DNA of 64,000 bases from NCBI RefSeq assembly GCF_003353175.1, contig NZ_QHKS01000026.1:53480-117479 (forward strand), in the 5' to 3' direction. How positions within the stretch are numbered: the first letter of the stretch is position 1; each line of letters opens with the position of its first letter. The notes under the pieces are model-generated. The model was not told where the DNA came from, searched no databases, and saw only the letters and a list, made by a program, of their open reading frames with translations. The stretch comes from Paraburkholderia lacunae (GTDB lineage Bacteria; Pseudomonadota; Gammaproteobacteria; Burkholderiales; Burkholderiaceae). Positions 1-7,433 of the stretch are shown one piece after another. The position numbers were made by a program, and so were the translations under genes.

Positions 1-195
1 GGTTTGAGTTGACGGCGGTGATTTCCTCGTCGAATGACGAGTCCACGGCGTACCCACGCTTGCAGCACCTTTATCCAGGTCGATGTGAGCCGGACAGCGC
101 GGATAGACCACGCCGAACGTCGCCGGGCATCGGCAGGAATTTTGGCATGCGAGCATCGGCCTATTCATTTTTACTCTTTCATTGAGCCAGCGAAC

Positions 196-675
196 ATGCG
201 TAGCGTGGTGGTGCGAAGGTCTCCGGTGCACGGCAAAGGCGTATTTGCGCTGAGGACGATCAAGGCCGGCGAACGGATCCTCGAATACAAGGGTGAAGTC
301 ACTATGTGGGATCGAGCGGTCAAACGCTACCAGCGTGACGGTCGCGCTGACGGGCATACCTTCTTCTTTGGTTTGTCCGACGGGCGCGTCATCGATGGCG
401 AACGCGGCGGCAATAGTGCGCGCTGGCTGAACCATGCCTGTGTCCCCAACTGCGAAACGGTTGAGGAGGGGCAACGGGTTTTTGTGATCGCTGCCGCGGA
501 TATCAGCACGGGCGACGAGTTGTTCATCGACTATCAACTGAGCGTCGAAGGGCGCCGGACCGAAGCAGTGCGGGCGGCTTACCGCTGTCTGTGCGGCGCG
601 GCCGGCTGCCGTGGCTCGATGCTAGGCCACGCCAGGAAAACAGCTCGCAGCGAGCGTCAGCCCGGGCGCAGGTAA
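196..675 (+). CDS. SET-domain protein (putative protein-lysine methyltransferase)
   Basis: About 159 residues forming an almost stand-alone SET domain. Visible motifs, in order, are HGKGVFA and the AGE..LEYKGEV strand near the N-terminus, the NHACVPNCE segment corresponding to the NHSC.PN S-adenosylmethionine/pseudoknot motif, DELFIDYQL corresponding to ELTYDY, and a C-terminal CLCGAAGCRG cysteine cluster like a short post-SET zinc site. The open frame extends upstream to position 34, but that stretch does not resemble SET proteins, so the ATG at 196, directly before the conserved core, is preferred. Bacterial SET proteins of this size are known to methylate lysines of host or self proteins; the substrate here is unknown. 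It is transcribed alone, and its neighbour starts about 240 bases downstream. The family is clear; the function is inferred. Confidence 0.85.
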   Translation: MRSVVVRRSPVHGKGVFALRTIKAGERILEYKGEVTMWDRAVKRYQRDGRADGHTFFFGLSDGRVIDGERGGNSARWLNHACVPNCETVEEGQRVFVIAAADISTGDELFIDYQLSVEGRRTEAVRAAYRCLCGAAGCRGSMLGHARKTARSERQPGRR

Positions 676-913
676 GGCAGTAGCTGCCGCAGCCGAGTCA
701 GGCACATTGCAGCTTCCTTTCGCCGGCCACACCGCCGGCGCGACGGCACGTCGATTTCGCGCGGCGAATATTGTCCACGCCCGGATCACACGTAAAATGA
801 ACGCGGGCGTGTCCGCCGCGTAACCATGGTCCGAGCATGGTCTCAACGTGATCCCAGCGGTCCCAGCGTGATCCCAGCACGACGAGCACCCAGCGCCCCA
901 CAGTGGTAACCGA

Positions 914-2038
914 GTGAATCGTCTCATGAATCGCAGAAAAGCATTGCTCGCCTGCGCGCATGCCGGCCTGCTGTGCATGACGCGCCCCACTTTTGCCTCC
1001 AGGCCTTCGCCTCGTGTGGTATTTCTCAATCCGGGCGAGGCCGTCGAACGTGGCACCGGCCGGCATTGGCAACTGACCGCCCAATTCATGGCCGTCGCAG
1101 CGAAGACCTTCGATATGCAACTGGAGGTTCTTTACGCGGAGCGCGATCACCTGTTGATGCTGCGGCAAGCCGAGGAGGTCGCGCTACGTCCGGATGCGCC
1201 GGACTATGTCGTGATCGTCAACGAAAAGATGGCGGCGCAGCAGATGCTGAAGACGCTGGCGCGTTCACCGGCGAAGGTGCTGCTCATTCACAACGATCTG
1301 ACGCCAGGGCAGCGGCGCGAGATCGGCAATGAACGGCAGCAGATCCGGAACTGGATCGGAACGGCGACGGCAAACGCCGCGCTTGGCACATACCGGCTGA
1401 TGGAGTATCTGTACCACCGGCTTGGCGAGAACAGGGCGCAGGTGATCGGCATTACAGGAGACCCCCAAACGCCAGTCTCGCAGGAGCGTGCCGCCGGTGT
1501 CGAGACGTTCCTCGCCCAGACGCCGAATGCGCGAACCAGCCAACTGGTTTTCAGCGACTGGAGCTACGCCGACAGCAATCAAAAGACCGGCGTGCTGCTT
1601 GCCCGGTATCCGGAGGCCAATGTGATCTGGGCCGCGAACGACTCGATGGCGCTCGGGGCGTTGAACGCGGTCAAGGCGCGCAACGCTCGCGTCCTCGTTG
1701 GCGGCGTGGGAGCCCTGAAAGGGGCGCTGGCCAATGTAGCCGACGGCGGCCTGGCGGCCATGGTGGCAGGGGACTATTTCATCGGCGCCTGGGCCATGGT
1801 CCTGCTGCACGACTACCATCACGGCAAGGACTTTGCCGCGTCCGGAGGTGTTTGGCAAAAGCTCGACTACCTGAGCGTCATCCACCATGACAACGTCGCT
1901 CGGTACAATGAGGCCTTTTTTGGGCGCGGCCATAATACGCTCGACTTCGCTCCGTACTCCAAATACCTGTATCCACGTGCCGGCCCATACGACTTCGGCC
2001 TGGAACGGCTCCTGAACACCGCACCGAAGGATTCCTGA
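914..2038 (+). CDS. Periplasmic sugar-binding-type protein coupled to a histidine kinase
   Basis: 374 residues with an N-terminal signal peptide (MNRRKALLACA onward, processed near TFAS) followed by a type I periplasmic binding-protein fold of the ribose/LacI class. Segments such as VIWAANDSMALGALNAV and GDYFIGAWAMVLLHDY are typical of the second lobe. GTG 914 begins the frame, but ATG 926 is an equally good start because the signal sequence begins there. No transporter permease or ATPase gene lies nearby. Instead the stop codon overlaps the start of the next gene, a sensor kinase, in a TGATG junction, so the two are translationally coupled. By analogy with LuxP/LuxQ and TorT/TorS it probably reports a ligand to the kinase rather than feeding a transporter. 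The ligand cannot be told from sequence. Confidence 0.85.
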   Translation: MNRLMNRRKALLACAHAGLLCMTRPTFASRPSPRVVFLNPGEAVERGTGRHWQLTAQFMAVAAKTFDMQLEVLYAERDHLLMLRQAEEVALRPDAPDYVVIVNEKMAAQQMLKTLARSPAKVLLIHNDLTPGQRREIGNERQQIRNWIGTATANAALGTYRLMEYLYHRLGENRAQVIGITGDPQTPVSQERAAGVETFLAQTPNARTSQLVFSDWSYADSNQKTGVLLARYPEANVIWAANDSMALGALNAVKARNARVLVGGVGALKGALANVADGGLAAMVAGDYFIGAWAMVLLHDYHHGKDFAASGGVWQKLDYLSVIHHDNVARYNEAFFGRGHNTLDFAPYSKYLYPRAGPYDFGLERLLNTAPKDS

Positions 2039-3852
2039 TGCGTCTGTCTCCACGGCTTGCGCGCTCGCTCAGTCTGCACACCAAGCTGATGCTCGCCCTC
2101 GTCGTGCTCGTCGCGCTGGTGGTCGGCACCTCCTCGTACAGTCTGGTCGAACACGAGCGGGAGCGACGGCTCGTCGAGCTGGAGGAGCGAGCCACACGGA
2201 TCGCCGATCTGTACAGCCGCTCGCTGGCGCAACCTTTGTGGAATGTCGATCGTGGCGCAATCGACAGCCAGCTTGCCGCGCTTGCGCCCAATCCCGAGGT
2301 CGCGGAATTCACGGTGACGGCGGCGAATTACGGCACGGTGTCCTCCGTCAAGGGCGCACCTCATCCTGACCCGGGCGACAGCGTGGTGCGCATCAGGTCG
2401 ATCGAATTTGATCCGCCCGGCGCGGCGCCGCTGGAAAAGATCGGCGAGATCCGCGTCGTCCTGACGAAGGCGGTCGCCGAGCAGGCGTTCGGGCGCGCCC
2501 GCCGGGTCATTCTCGCGACGATGGCGACGGTTCTCGCCGCACTCTATGCCGCGACTTTCATCCTGCTCAAGCGGATGGTGCGCAGCCCGATCAATCGCCT
2601 GGAAGAAATGGTCGACCGGATCGCCGGCGGCGATCTTGACGCGCGCTGCGTAGTGGAATCCGGAGATGAATTGGGGCGGCTTGCCACGCGCGTGAATGTC
2701 ATGGCAGACCGGCTGCGCGAATCGACGGCGTGCCTGCGCGAGAGCGAAAGAAAGTACCGCAGCATCGTGGAGAATTCGCTCGAAGGCATCTTCCTGCTGG
2801 ATCGCAGCGGGCGGCTCAACGAGGCCAACGCGGCGATGGCGCAGCTGCTCGGGTACGACACGGCGACCGAGCTGATCGAAGCATGGACACACGATCCCGA
2901 CCGGCGGCCGTTTTCGCCGTCGCAAACGGAGCGACTGTTCGACATCCTGAACACGCACGGCAAAATTGCCGGCCTCGAATTGCAGTTGCACCGGCTGGAC
3001 GGCAAGCCGATCTGGGCTCAGTTGAACGCGCGTGGCGTTGCCGACGGCGCTGGCGCCCCGCGGTCTCTCGAGGGCCTGCTGACCGATGTGACCGTCCGCA
3101 AGCGCGCGCAGGAGAACCTGCGGCGCCATCGTGACCAGCTCGAACTGGAAGTCGGCGAGCGCAAACGGACCGAGCTCGAACTGCTGGCGTCGCGCGAGCA
3201 ATTGCGCGAGTTGTCCGCGCATCTGGAGGCGGCCCGCGAGGAGGAGAGAAAACGCATCGCGATGGAAATCCACGATGAGCTCGGCCAGTTGCTGACCGCG
3301 CTGAAAATGGACGTGTCGTTGCTGAAGATGCACCTCGCCGACGATTCTGTTGCGATGCGAAAAGCCGCTGAGATGCGGGAGCTGGTCGAGAAAACTATCC
3401 AGATCGTGCGCCACGTGTCGAGCCACCTTCGGCCGGCGGCGCTGAACTTTGGTCTTGCGTCGGCGCTGGAATGGCTCGCCGAGGACTTCAGCCGCCATGC
3501 GCAGATTCCCTGCTACTTTCACATGGAGGGTGCCGAACCCAGTTTCGCCGATCCGCGTGCGACGGCGATATTCCGCATCGTGCAGGAGTCGCTGACCAAT
3601 GTGGCCCGCCATGCTGGAGCGTCGCGCGTTGACGTGACGCTGGTCAGCACCGAAGCGGGCATCGAGTTGAGCATCCGCGACGACGGAAGAGGTTTCGATA
3701 TCGCGGCTGCGCGCGCCGGCTACTCATACGGCTTGCAGGGGATGGCCGAACGCGCCCGGTTGATCGACGCCAGCCTGCATATCCAGAGCGAGCCGGACTG
3801 CGGATCGGTCGTGCGCCTTTGCGTCCAGGACGATTTCGTCACCTCCCGGTAA
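2038..3852 (+). CDS. Sensor histidine kinase, HAMP-PAS-HisKA_3-HATPase (NarL/NarX type)
   Basis: 604 residues. A first membrane segment lies at about residues 15-37 and a second at about 155-180, with a roughly 120-residue periplasmic sensor between them. Then follow a HAMP linker (around PINRLEEMVDRIAGGDLDAR), a PAS domain (about 235-350), a coiled-coil stretch, the dimerisation/phosphoacceptor box with EIHDELGQ at about residue 415, and a C-terminal ATPase with the N-box TNVARHAGASRV and the G-box DDGRGFD. The start overlaps the stop of the binding-protein gene by one base, indicating a single sensory unit. No response regulator follows; the next genes are unrelated, so the partner must be encoded elsewhere. 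Domain assignment is firm, the signal unknown. Confidence 0.9.
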   Translation: MRLSPRLARSLSLHTKLMLALVVLVALVVGTSSYSLVEHERERRLVELEERATRIADLYSRSLAQPLWNVDRGAIDSQLAALAPNPEVAEFTVTAANYGTVSSVKGAPHPDPGDSVVRIRSIEFDPPGAAPLEKIGEIRVVLTKAVAEQAFGRARRVILATMATVLAALYAATFILLKRMVRSPINRLEEMVDRIAGGDLDARCVVESGDELGRLATRVNVMADRLRESTACLRESERKYRSIVENSLEGIFLLDRSGRLNEANAAMAQLLGYDTATELIEAWTHDPDRRPFSPSQTERLFDILNTHGKIAGLELQLHRLDGKPIWAQLNARGVADGAGAPRSLEGLLTDVTVRKRAQENLRRHRDQLELEVGERKRTELELLASREQLRELSAHLEAAREEERKRIAMEIHDELGQLLTALKMDVSLLKMHLADDSVAMRKAAEMRELVEKTIQIVRHVSSHLRPAALNFGLASALEWLAEDFSRHAQIPCYFHMEGAEPSFADPRATAIFRIVQESLTNVARHAGASRVDVTLVSTEAGIELSIRDDGRGFDIAAARAGYSYGLQGMAERARLIDASLHIQSEPDCGSVVRLCVQDDFVTSR

Positions 3853-4128
3853 CCGGGGAGGAGCATGCCAGGCTCTGCCGCGCGGCCTGTCGTTGACCGC
3901 GAACGCCAGTCCCGGCAACCCATCGAGCAGCGCCTCTTCTGTCCCCTTCACAACGCCGGATCGGCCCGGCATGCCGCCAGAGTAGGGCGGCTCCCGGGAT
4001 AACCGCCAATGTACGGAAATCCTGACGCGCGAATCAATGATTCCCCACCGCGTGATCCGCCGCTCCCGACGGAAAGAAGTATTTCGAAGCCCTAGCATGG
4101 TCTCGTAGGGGATCACACGGAGGCGGAT

Positions 4129-4377
4129 ATGGCTGCGGCGGAGAAGTCCTTGCGCGTGCTGGTTGACAGGTGGTTTGGCGCGACCGGCGGACGTGTTGTG
4201 CGGGTTCAGCTTCGCCGTCTTCCGGGGCCCACCGCCGCACGCTGTATTTGCGTCGAGGCCCAGCGGCCGGCCGGTACGCTTACAGTGTTTTTCTTCCGTC
4301 ACAACGATGGCAGCTGGCATGTATTTCCGCCGGAGACGATCCGGCCTGCTATGAGCCTTGACCGGCTTGCCGCCTGA
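4129..4377 (+). CDS. Small hypothetical protein, 82 residues
   Basis: A short ORF with a strong ribosome-binding site: GGAGG lies seven bases before the ATG. The product is basic and soluble-looking, with the pattern RVLVDRWFG..., a middle strand RCICVEAQRPAGTLTVFFFRH and the end WHVFPPETIRPAM, suggesting a small beta-sheet domain. There is no signal peptide, membrane segment or recognisable catalytic motif. It stands alone between the kinase gene and the transposase-derived gene. I do not recognise a family; its reality rests on the ribosome-binding site and protein-like composition. Confidence 0.55.
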   Translation: MAAAEKSLRVLVDRWFGATGGRVVRVQLRRLPGPTAARCICVEAQRPAGTLTVFFFRHNDGSWHVFPPETIRPAMSLDRLAA

Positions 4378-4850
4378 CGGCATACGCATGCAGTCGAACG
4401 CGTTGGCCATCGCACCGGATCTTTCACCCGCTCCCGACGTGCTCGGGATCATGACATCAGCCGGATGGCTCACCGAAACGGATACTCCGCACGGCACGAG
4501 TCTGGATTGGCAAGCCGTCATACGACGGCGGGATAGATCTGTCAGGCCGTCATGGCACCGGTCGTCGACGGACAAACTTCAACAAGCGAAAGGGAGCGCC
4601 CGTGCCCCGTTTGCTGTCCGCTGGTTCCCGAAAATCCTTGTCCGCTCCCTGCGGAAATTGTCCGGGGGCACGCGTGGGACCCTGTGCTGTGCGTCGTTGA
4701 TCGGAGTGTCGGCACTGGCCCCGTGCGACTTCCGTCAGCGGCACCGAGCGTACTGACATACTGAGCAACCGAGGACATCACCCGGATCGGGAGTCATGAA
4801 TCCGGGACTGCCCAGAGGCGTGGACCGGCCCAGTCTGCGTGGAGAAAGAC
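4378..4850. other. Intergenic stretch without a convincing gene
   Basis: About 470 bases. Several short overlapping frames are open on both strands, but none has a ribosome-binding site or a protein-like composition. I see no hairpin followed by a T-run and no repeat. It presumably carries the promoter of the downstream DUF4096 gene. Confidence 0.4.
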
Positions 4851-5732
4851 ATGTTTTTCGAAGAGCTAAGTTATGACGAATGGAACATGGTTGCCGAGCT
4901 CGTCGCCGATGAGCCGGCTGTTCGTCTGAACCGCCGCGGCAGGCGCCGAATCGAGCCGCGCGTCATCGCCAATGCAGTCCTGTGGATTCTGACAACCGGC
5001 GAACCATGGTCGAGGCTGCCGGCCCGTTATCCGTCCGGCCCGACATGCCGAGGCCGATTCGAGGAATGGAAACTGAACGGTACGCTTGCGGAGATGATTC
5101 GACTGCTGTCGCGAACCGGAAGACAATTCTCCTTCATTCCCAAACCTGCTTCCGCTGCCGCGAGACCGGCGTCGGGAGCGGTCTCGCGCAGGCACGCCGG
5201 CGACGGTCCGGGTGGCGTGGTCTGGAGGAGTGCGGGGGCATGGCAGTCGTCGAAGGGCGCAACCAACGGTTCGGCGGCCGCCGATCCATTCGCTGAAATC
5301 AGCCGGCAGCTTCAGGGGCAAAGGGTTGATGCGCCCCTCGGTGTCGAGTCGCGAGCGACAGCGGTGGCGTGGCCCTTGGCGCAAGCGTTCCGCACGCGCA
5401 GCATGCGCGGGGGGCCGTCATCGTACAGCTCGCAGATTACCGACCGGCGCGGCTACGTCATCCATGCGGCGGCGGAGCCGGTTCCGGGCGCCATGTTCCG
5501 CGCATGGGCGGAGATCGTGAAGGATGGCAAGCGCGTCGAACGTTCAGGACTCGTTGGCCCGCGCTTCGCCGACGTCGAAAGTGCGCAACGGCACGCGCTT
5601 AACTGGGCACGCCGCTGGATCGACCGGCATTGTCCCTTAAGCGCAACCGCAACCGCAACCGACTCGACGGCACGCGAGCCTGACGCCGACGCCGCTCCAT
5701 CGGAGCAGATTCTGAGCCTGAACCTGTCATAG
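4851..5732 (+). CDS. DUF4096 (IS5-type N-terminal domain) protein lacking a DDE domain
   Basis: 293 residues from ATG 4851, preferred over the upstream GTG 4839 because GGAGA lies ten bases before it. Residues 1-85 match the DUF4096 domain at the N-terminus of IS5-group transposases: FFEELSYDEWNMV, RRGRRRIEPRVIANAVLWIL, then PWSRLPARYPSGPTC and the FEEWKLNGTL segment. No DDE catalytic domain follows. The middle is Ala/Ser-rich and probably disordered. The C-terminal 80 residues form a compact, well-composed segment (YVIHAAAEPVPG..FRAWAEIVKDG...HALNWARRWIDRHC). This looks like a domesticated transposase N-terminal DNA-binding module joined to a second domain rather than a live transposase. No terminal inverted repeats were seen around it. 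Function unknown; DNA binding is inferred. Confidence 0.6.
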   Translation: MFFEELSYDEWNMVAELVADEPAVRLNRRGRRRIEPRVIANAVLWILTTGEPWSRLPARYPSGPTCRGRFEEWKLNGTLAEMIRLLSRTGRQFSFIPKPASAAARPASGAVSRRHAGDGPGGVVWRSAGAWQSSKGATNGSAAADPFAEISRQLQGQRVDAPLGVESRATAVAWPLAQAFRTRSMRGGPSSYSSQITDRRGYVIHAAAEPVPGAMFRAWAEIVKDGKRVERSGLVGPRFADVESAQRHALNWARRWIDRHCPLSATATATDSTAREPDADAAPSEQILSLNLS

Positions 5733-5738
5733 GCGCGT

Positions 5739-5763
5739 AGCCCGGCGACGGCCTAGCCGGGCT
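5739..5763. terminator. Hairpin between convergent genes
   Basis: AGCCCGGC and GCCGGGCT form an 8-bp stem around a 9-base loop. It sits just after the plus-strand DUF4096 gene and beyond the minus-strand C69 fragment, where a bidirectional terminator would be expected. There is no T-run on either side, so it is weak or Rho-assisted at best. Confidence 0.4.
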
Positions 5764-5802
5764 GGTGCGCCACGGTGATTTGCGTCATTAGCTCATTACG
5801 TT

Positions 5803-6084
5803 TTAAAAATAGCGGTCGCCGATCGCGCACAGCGCCTCTTCGTAGCCGGCCCAGTCGGGGATCGAGCTGTAGCCATAGGCACGCTGCGGCACCGGCACGG
5901 TCACCCCTTTGCCCACCACCCATTGACCCTGGCTGAGCGCGTGCTTGTCACCGCTGCGGTACTGCGGCAGCGTGCGGCAAACCAGGTATTGGTTCCAGTT
6001 GTTGCGCGTGAAGTCCTCATTGCGCGAAAGCAGGATGGTGTTGTCGGCCATCGCCTTTTTTTCGGCCATGATGCTGGTGCACAT
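5803..6084 (-). pseudogene. N-terminal fragment of a C69-family (Ntn-hydrolase) dipeptidase/amidase
   Basis: 93 residues beginning MCTSIMAEKKAM and continuing DNTILLSRNEDF, the classic start of C69 dipeptidases and related Ntn-hydrolases, in which Cys2 becomes the N-terminal nucleophile. The family is usually several hundred residues long; here the frame ends at GDRYF. No further family sequence is visible before the convergent gene 70 bases on, so it is probably a remnant. The start is intact, with GGAGG five bases before the ATG. It follows the decarboxylase gene on the same strand, but a strong intrinsic terminator lies between them. It could alternatively be a short expressed protein; the intact start and terminal Cys leave that open. 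Confidence 0.65.
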
Positions 6085-6100
6085 GCGTTCCTCCGCGGCG

Positions 6101-6130
6101 AAAAAAGAATCGCGGCCGCAGCCGCGATTC
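6101..6130 (-). terminator. Intrinsic terminator after the PSD-like gene
   Basis: A perfect 10-bp stem, GAATCGCGGC with GCCGCGATTC, around the four-base loop CGCA. On the minus strand it is followed directly by six T residues. It lies 14 bases past the decarboxylase stop and 17 bases before the start of the C69 fragment, so the fragment would be reached only by read-through. Confidence 0.85.
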
Positions 6131-6143
6131 CTGGTGATCCAAA

Positions 6144-7397
6144 TTATTTCCGGACCGTGGCGATGCGCGAGTTGACCGGAATATTCTCCGAGTTCAGTCC
6201 CGGCGTCTGGCCGTGCAGGTCGAAGTCGAGCTGCACTTGAGGGCGGAAGATCAAACAGTGCGTCGAGCCGCCGAAGTGGAACATGCCCAGCTGCTGCCCC
6301 TTGCGGATCTGCTGACCTTCGTACACCGCGATCTGGCAGGTCGAGACCTCGGCCATGCCGACCGCCATGAAGCACATCAGTCCGATGGCCGGATTGTCGG
6401 CCTGGATGAAGATCAGCGCGCGGGTCGCGACTTCCGTGATGTAGCCCTGCGAATCGTTCGGCCCCGCCGGGTCGAAGCCCTCGTACATGGTTTCCGAATA
6501 GTAAGTGCCGTTCACCACGCGGGCCTCGATGACGCGGCCGCTGACAGGACTGTGCCAGCGGTGATAGCTTTTCGCGCTGAGGAAGGCCTGGTAGACGGTG
6601 CCGCCGTCGAACGCCGGCAGCAGGCTGTCGTTGTCCAGCATGTGCGACAGCGAATACCGTTGCGCCTTGATCCAGAAGTTGTCGCGCATTTTCACCTGCC
6701 GCGAGATCTTGTAGGGCGCCGATTCGCAAGCGTTGACGATCACGTCGTCGTCCCGCGGCGCGGCGACCGGGCGTTGGCCTTCGCGGAACTGGCGCGTGAA
6801 GAAATCGTCCCAGGAGGTGAAGCCGTAGTGGGGCAGCTCGGGGTTGCACTGGAACTGCTCGACGAAATGCGGCATGGCCCTCATGGCGTCCGCGCCGAGC
6901 CAGCCGGTGCGCGGATCGGTGTTCAGCACATAGACCGAATCGGCCGAGGCCAGGTAGCGGCCCCATTCGTCGAGCACGTTCTTCAGCGCGCGGTTGACGT
7001 CGGCATTCAGGAAGGCCGCGAAGCCGCCCGGCGTGGCCATCGACCAGTCGAAGATCGCGTTGATAGGGAACCCGACCAGACCGGTCTCGTTGAACTCCGG
7101 CGCACGCGTCATGATCGCGTTGACCAGCCGTAGCATGACGCGGTAGTCGCGCACCTGCGGCTTGCCGGTCGGGTCCCTGTTGTAGGGCGGCTTGTGCGGC
7201 ACCTGCTCGAACATCTGATTGAACAGCATGTAGACGGTGGGATCGGTTTCGATCAGTTGGCGCAGTTCGTCGACCACCGGGTGCAGCGGCTGCGGCGCGC
7301 GCTCCACCTCGGCGATCAGTTTGGCGAGCCAGTTATCGAGGAATGTCTGGTCCGAGGGCAGCCATTCGCCCACTCGGTATGGCGTTGTCGCGGTCAT
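6144..7397 (-). CDS. Phosphatidylserine-decarboxylase-like pyruvoyl enzyme with N-terminal PSDC domain
   Basis: 417 residues. About 1-170 is the all-helical extension found in PSD-like amino-acid decarboxylases (GEWLPSDQTFLDNWLAKL at the start). About 190-410 is the PSD catalytic fold: SWDDFFTRQFREGQRP, the YHRWHSPVSGRV histidine motif and FGGSTHCLIF near residue 375, where the G-S pair is the expected self-cleavage site that leaves a pyruvoyl group. The extension and the absence of membrane segments set it apart from housekeeping Psd and resemble the soluble PSD-family enzymes acting on free amino acids, such as fungal tryptophan decarboxylase PsiD. AGGAGT precedes the ATG. It lies 36 bases after the deiminase-family gene, probably in one transcript. 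An arginine, ornithine or aromatic amino-acid substrate is conjecture. Confidence 0.85.
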   Translation of the reverse strand: MTATTPYRVGEWLPSDQTFLDNWLAKLIAEVERAPQPLHPVVDELRQLIETDPTVYMLFNQMFEQVPHKPPYNRDPTGKPQVRDYRVMLRLVNAIMTRAPEFNETGLVGFPINAIFDWSMATPGGFAAFLNADVNRALKNVLDEWGRYLASADSVYVLNTDPRTGWLGADAMRAMPHFVEQFQCNPELPHYGFTSWDDFFTRQFREGQRPVAAPRDDDVIVNACESAPYKISRQVKMRDNFWIKAQRYSLSHMLDNDSLLPAFDGGTVYQAFLSAKSYHRWHSPVSGRVIEARVVNGTYYSETMYEGFDPAGPNDSQGYITEVATRALIFIQADNPAIGLMCFMAVGMAEVSTCQIAVYEGQQIRKGQQLGMFHFGGSTHCLIFRPQVQLDFDLHGQTPGLNSENIPVNSRIATVRK

Positions 7398-7433
7398 GGC
7401 GATTACTCCTGTGCGCGGATGAGGGGGCGGGTG

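Noticed and set aside
841..880. Direct repeat of CGTGATCCCAGC before the binding-protein gene
   Set aside because: Two short copies only, 20 bases apart; may be chance or an old slippage event and gives no functional hint.
1867..3612. 581-residue minus-strand frame opposite the sensor kinase
   Set aside because: Arg/His/Gln-rich shadow of a well-supported plus-strand histidine kinase; no start signal and no domain.
4358..4756. 132-residue plus-strand ORF overlapping the small hypothetical gene
   Set aside because: No ribosome-binding site, Arg/Ser-rich and without secondary-structure pattern; several competing frames are open in the same stretch.
5641..5665. Short GCAACC tandem in the DUF4096 gene as a variable repeat
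   Set aside because: In-frame triplet-compatible coding repeat of few units; no evidence of variability.
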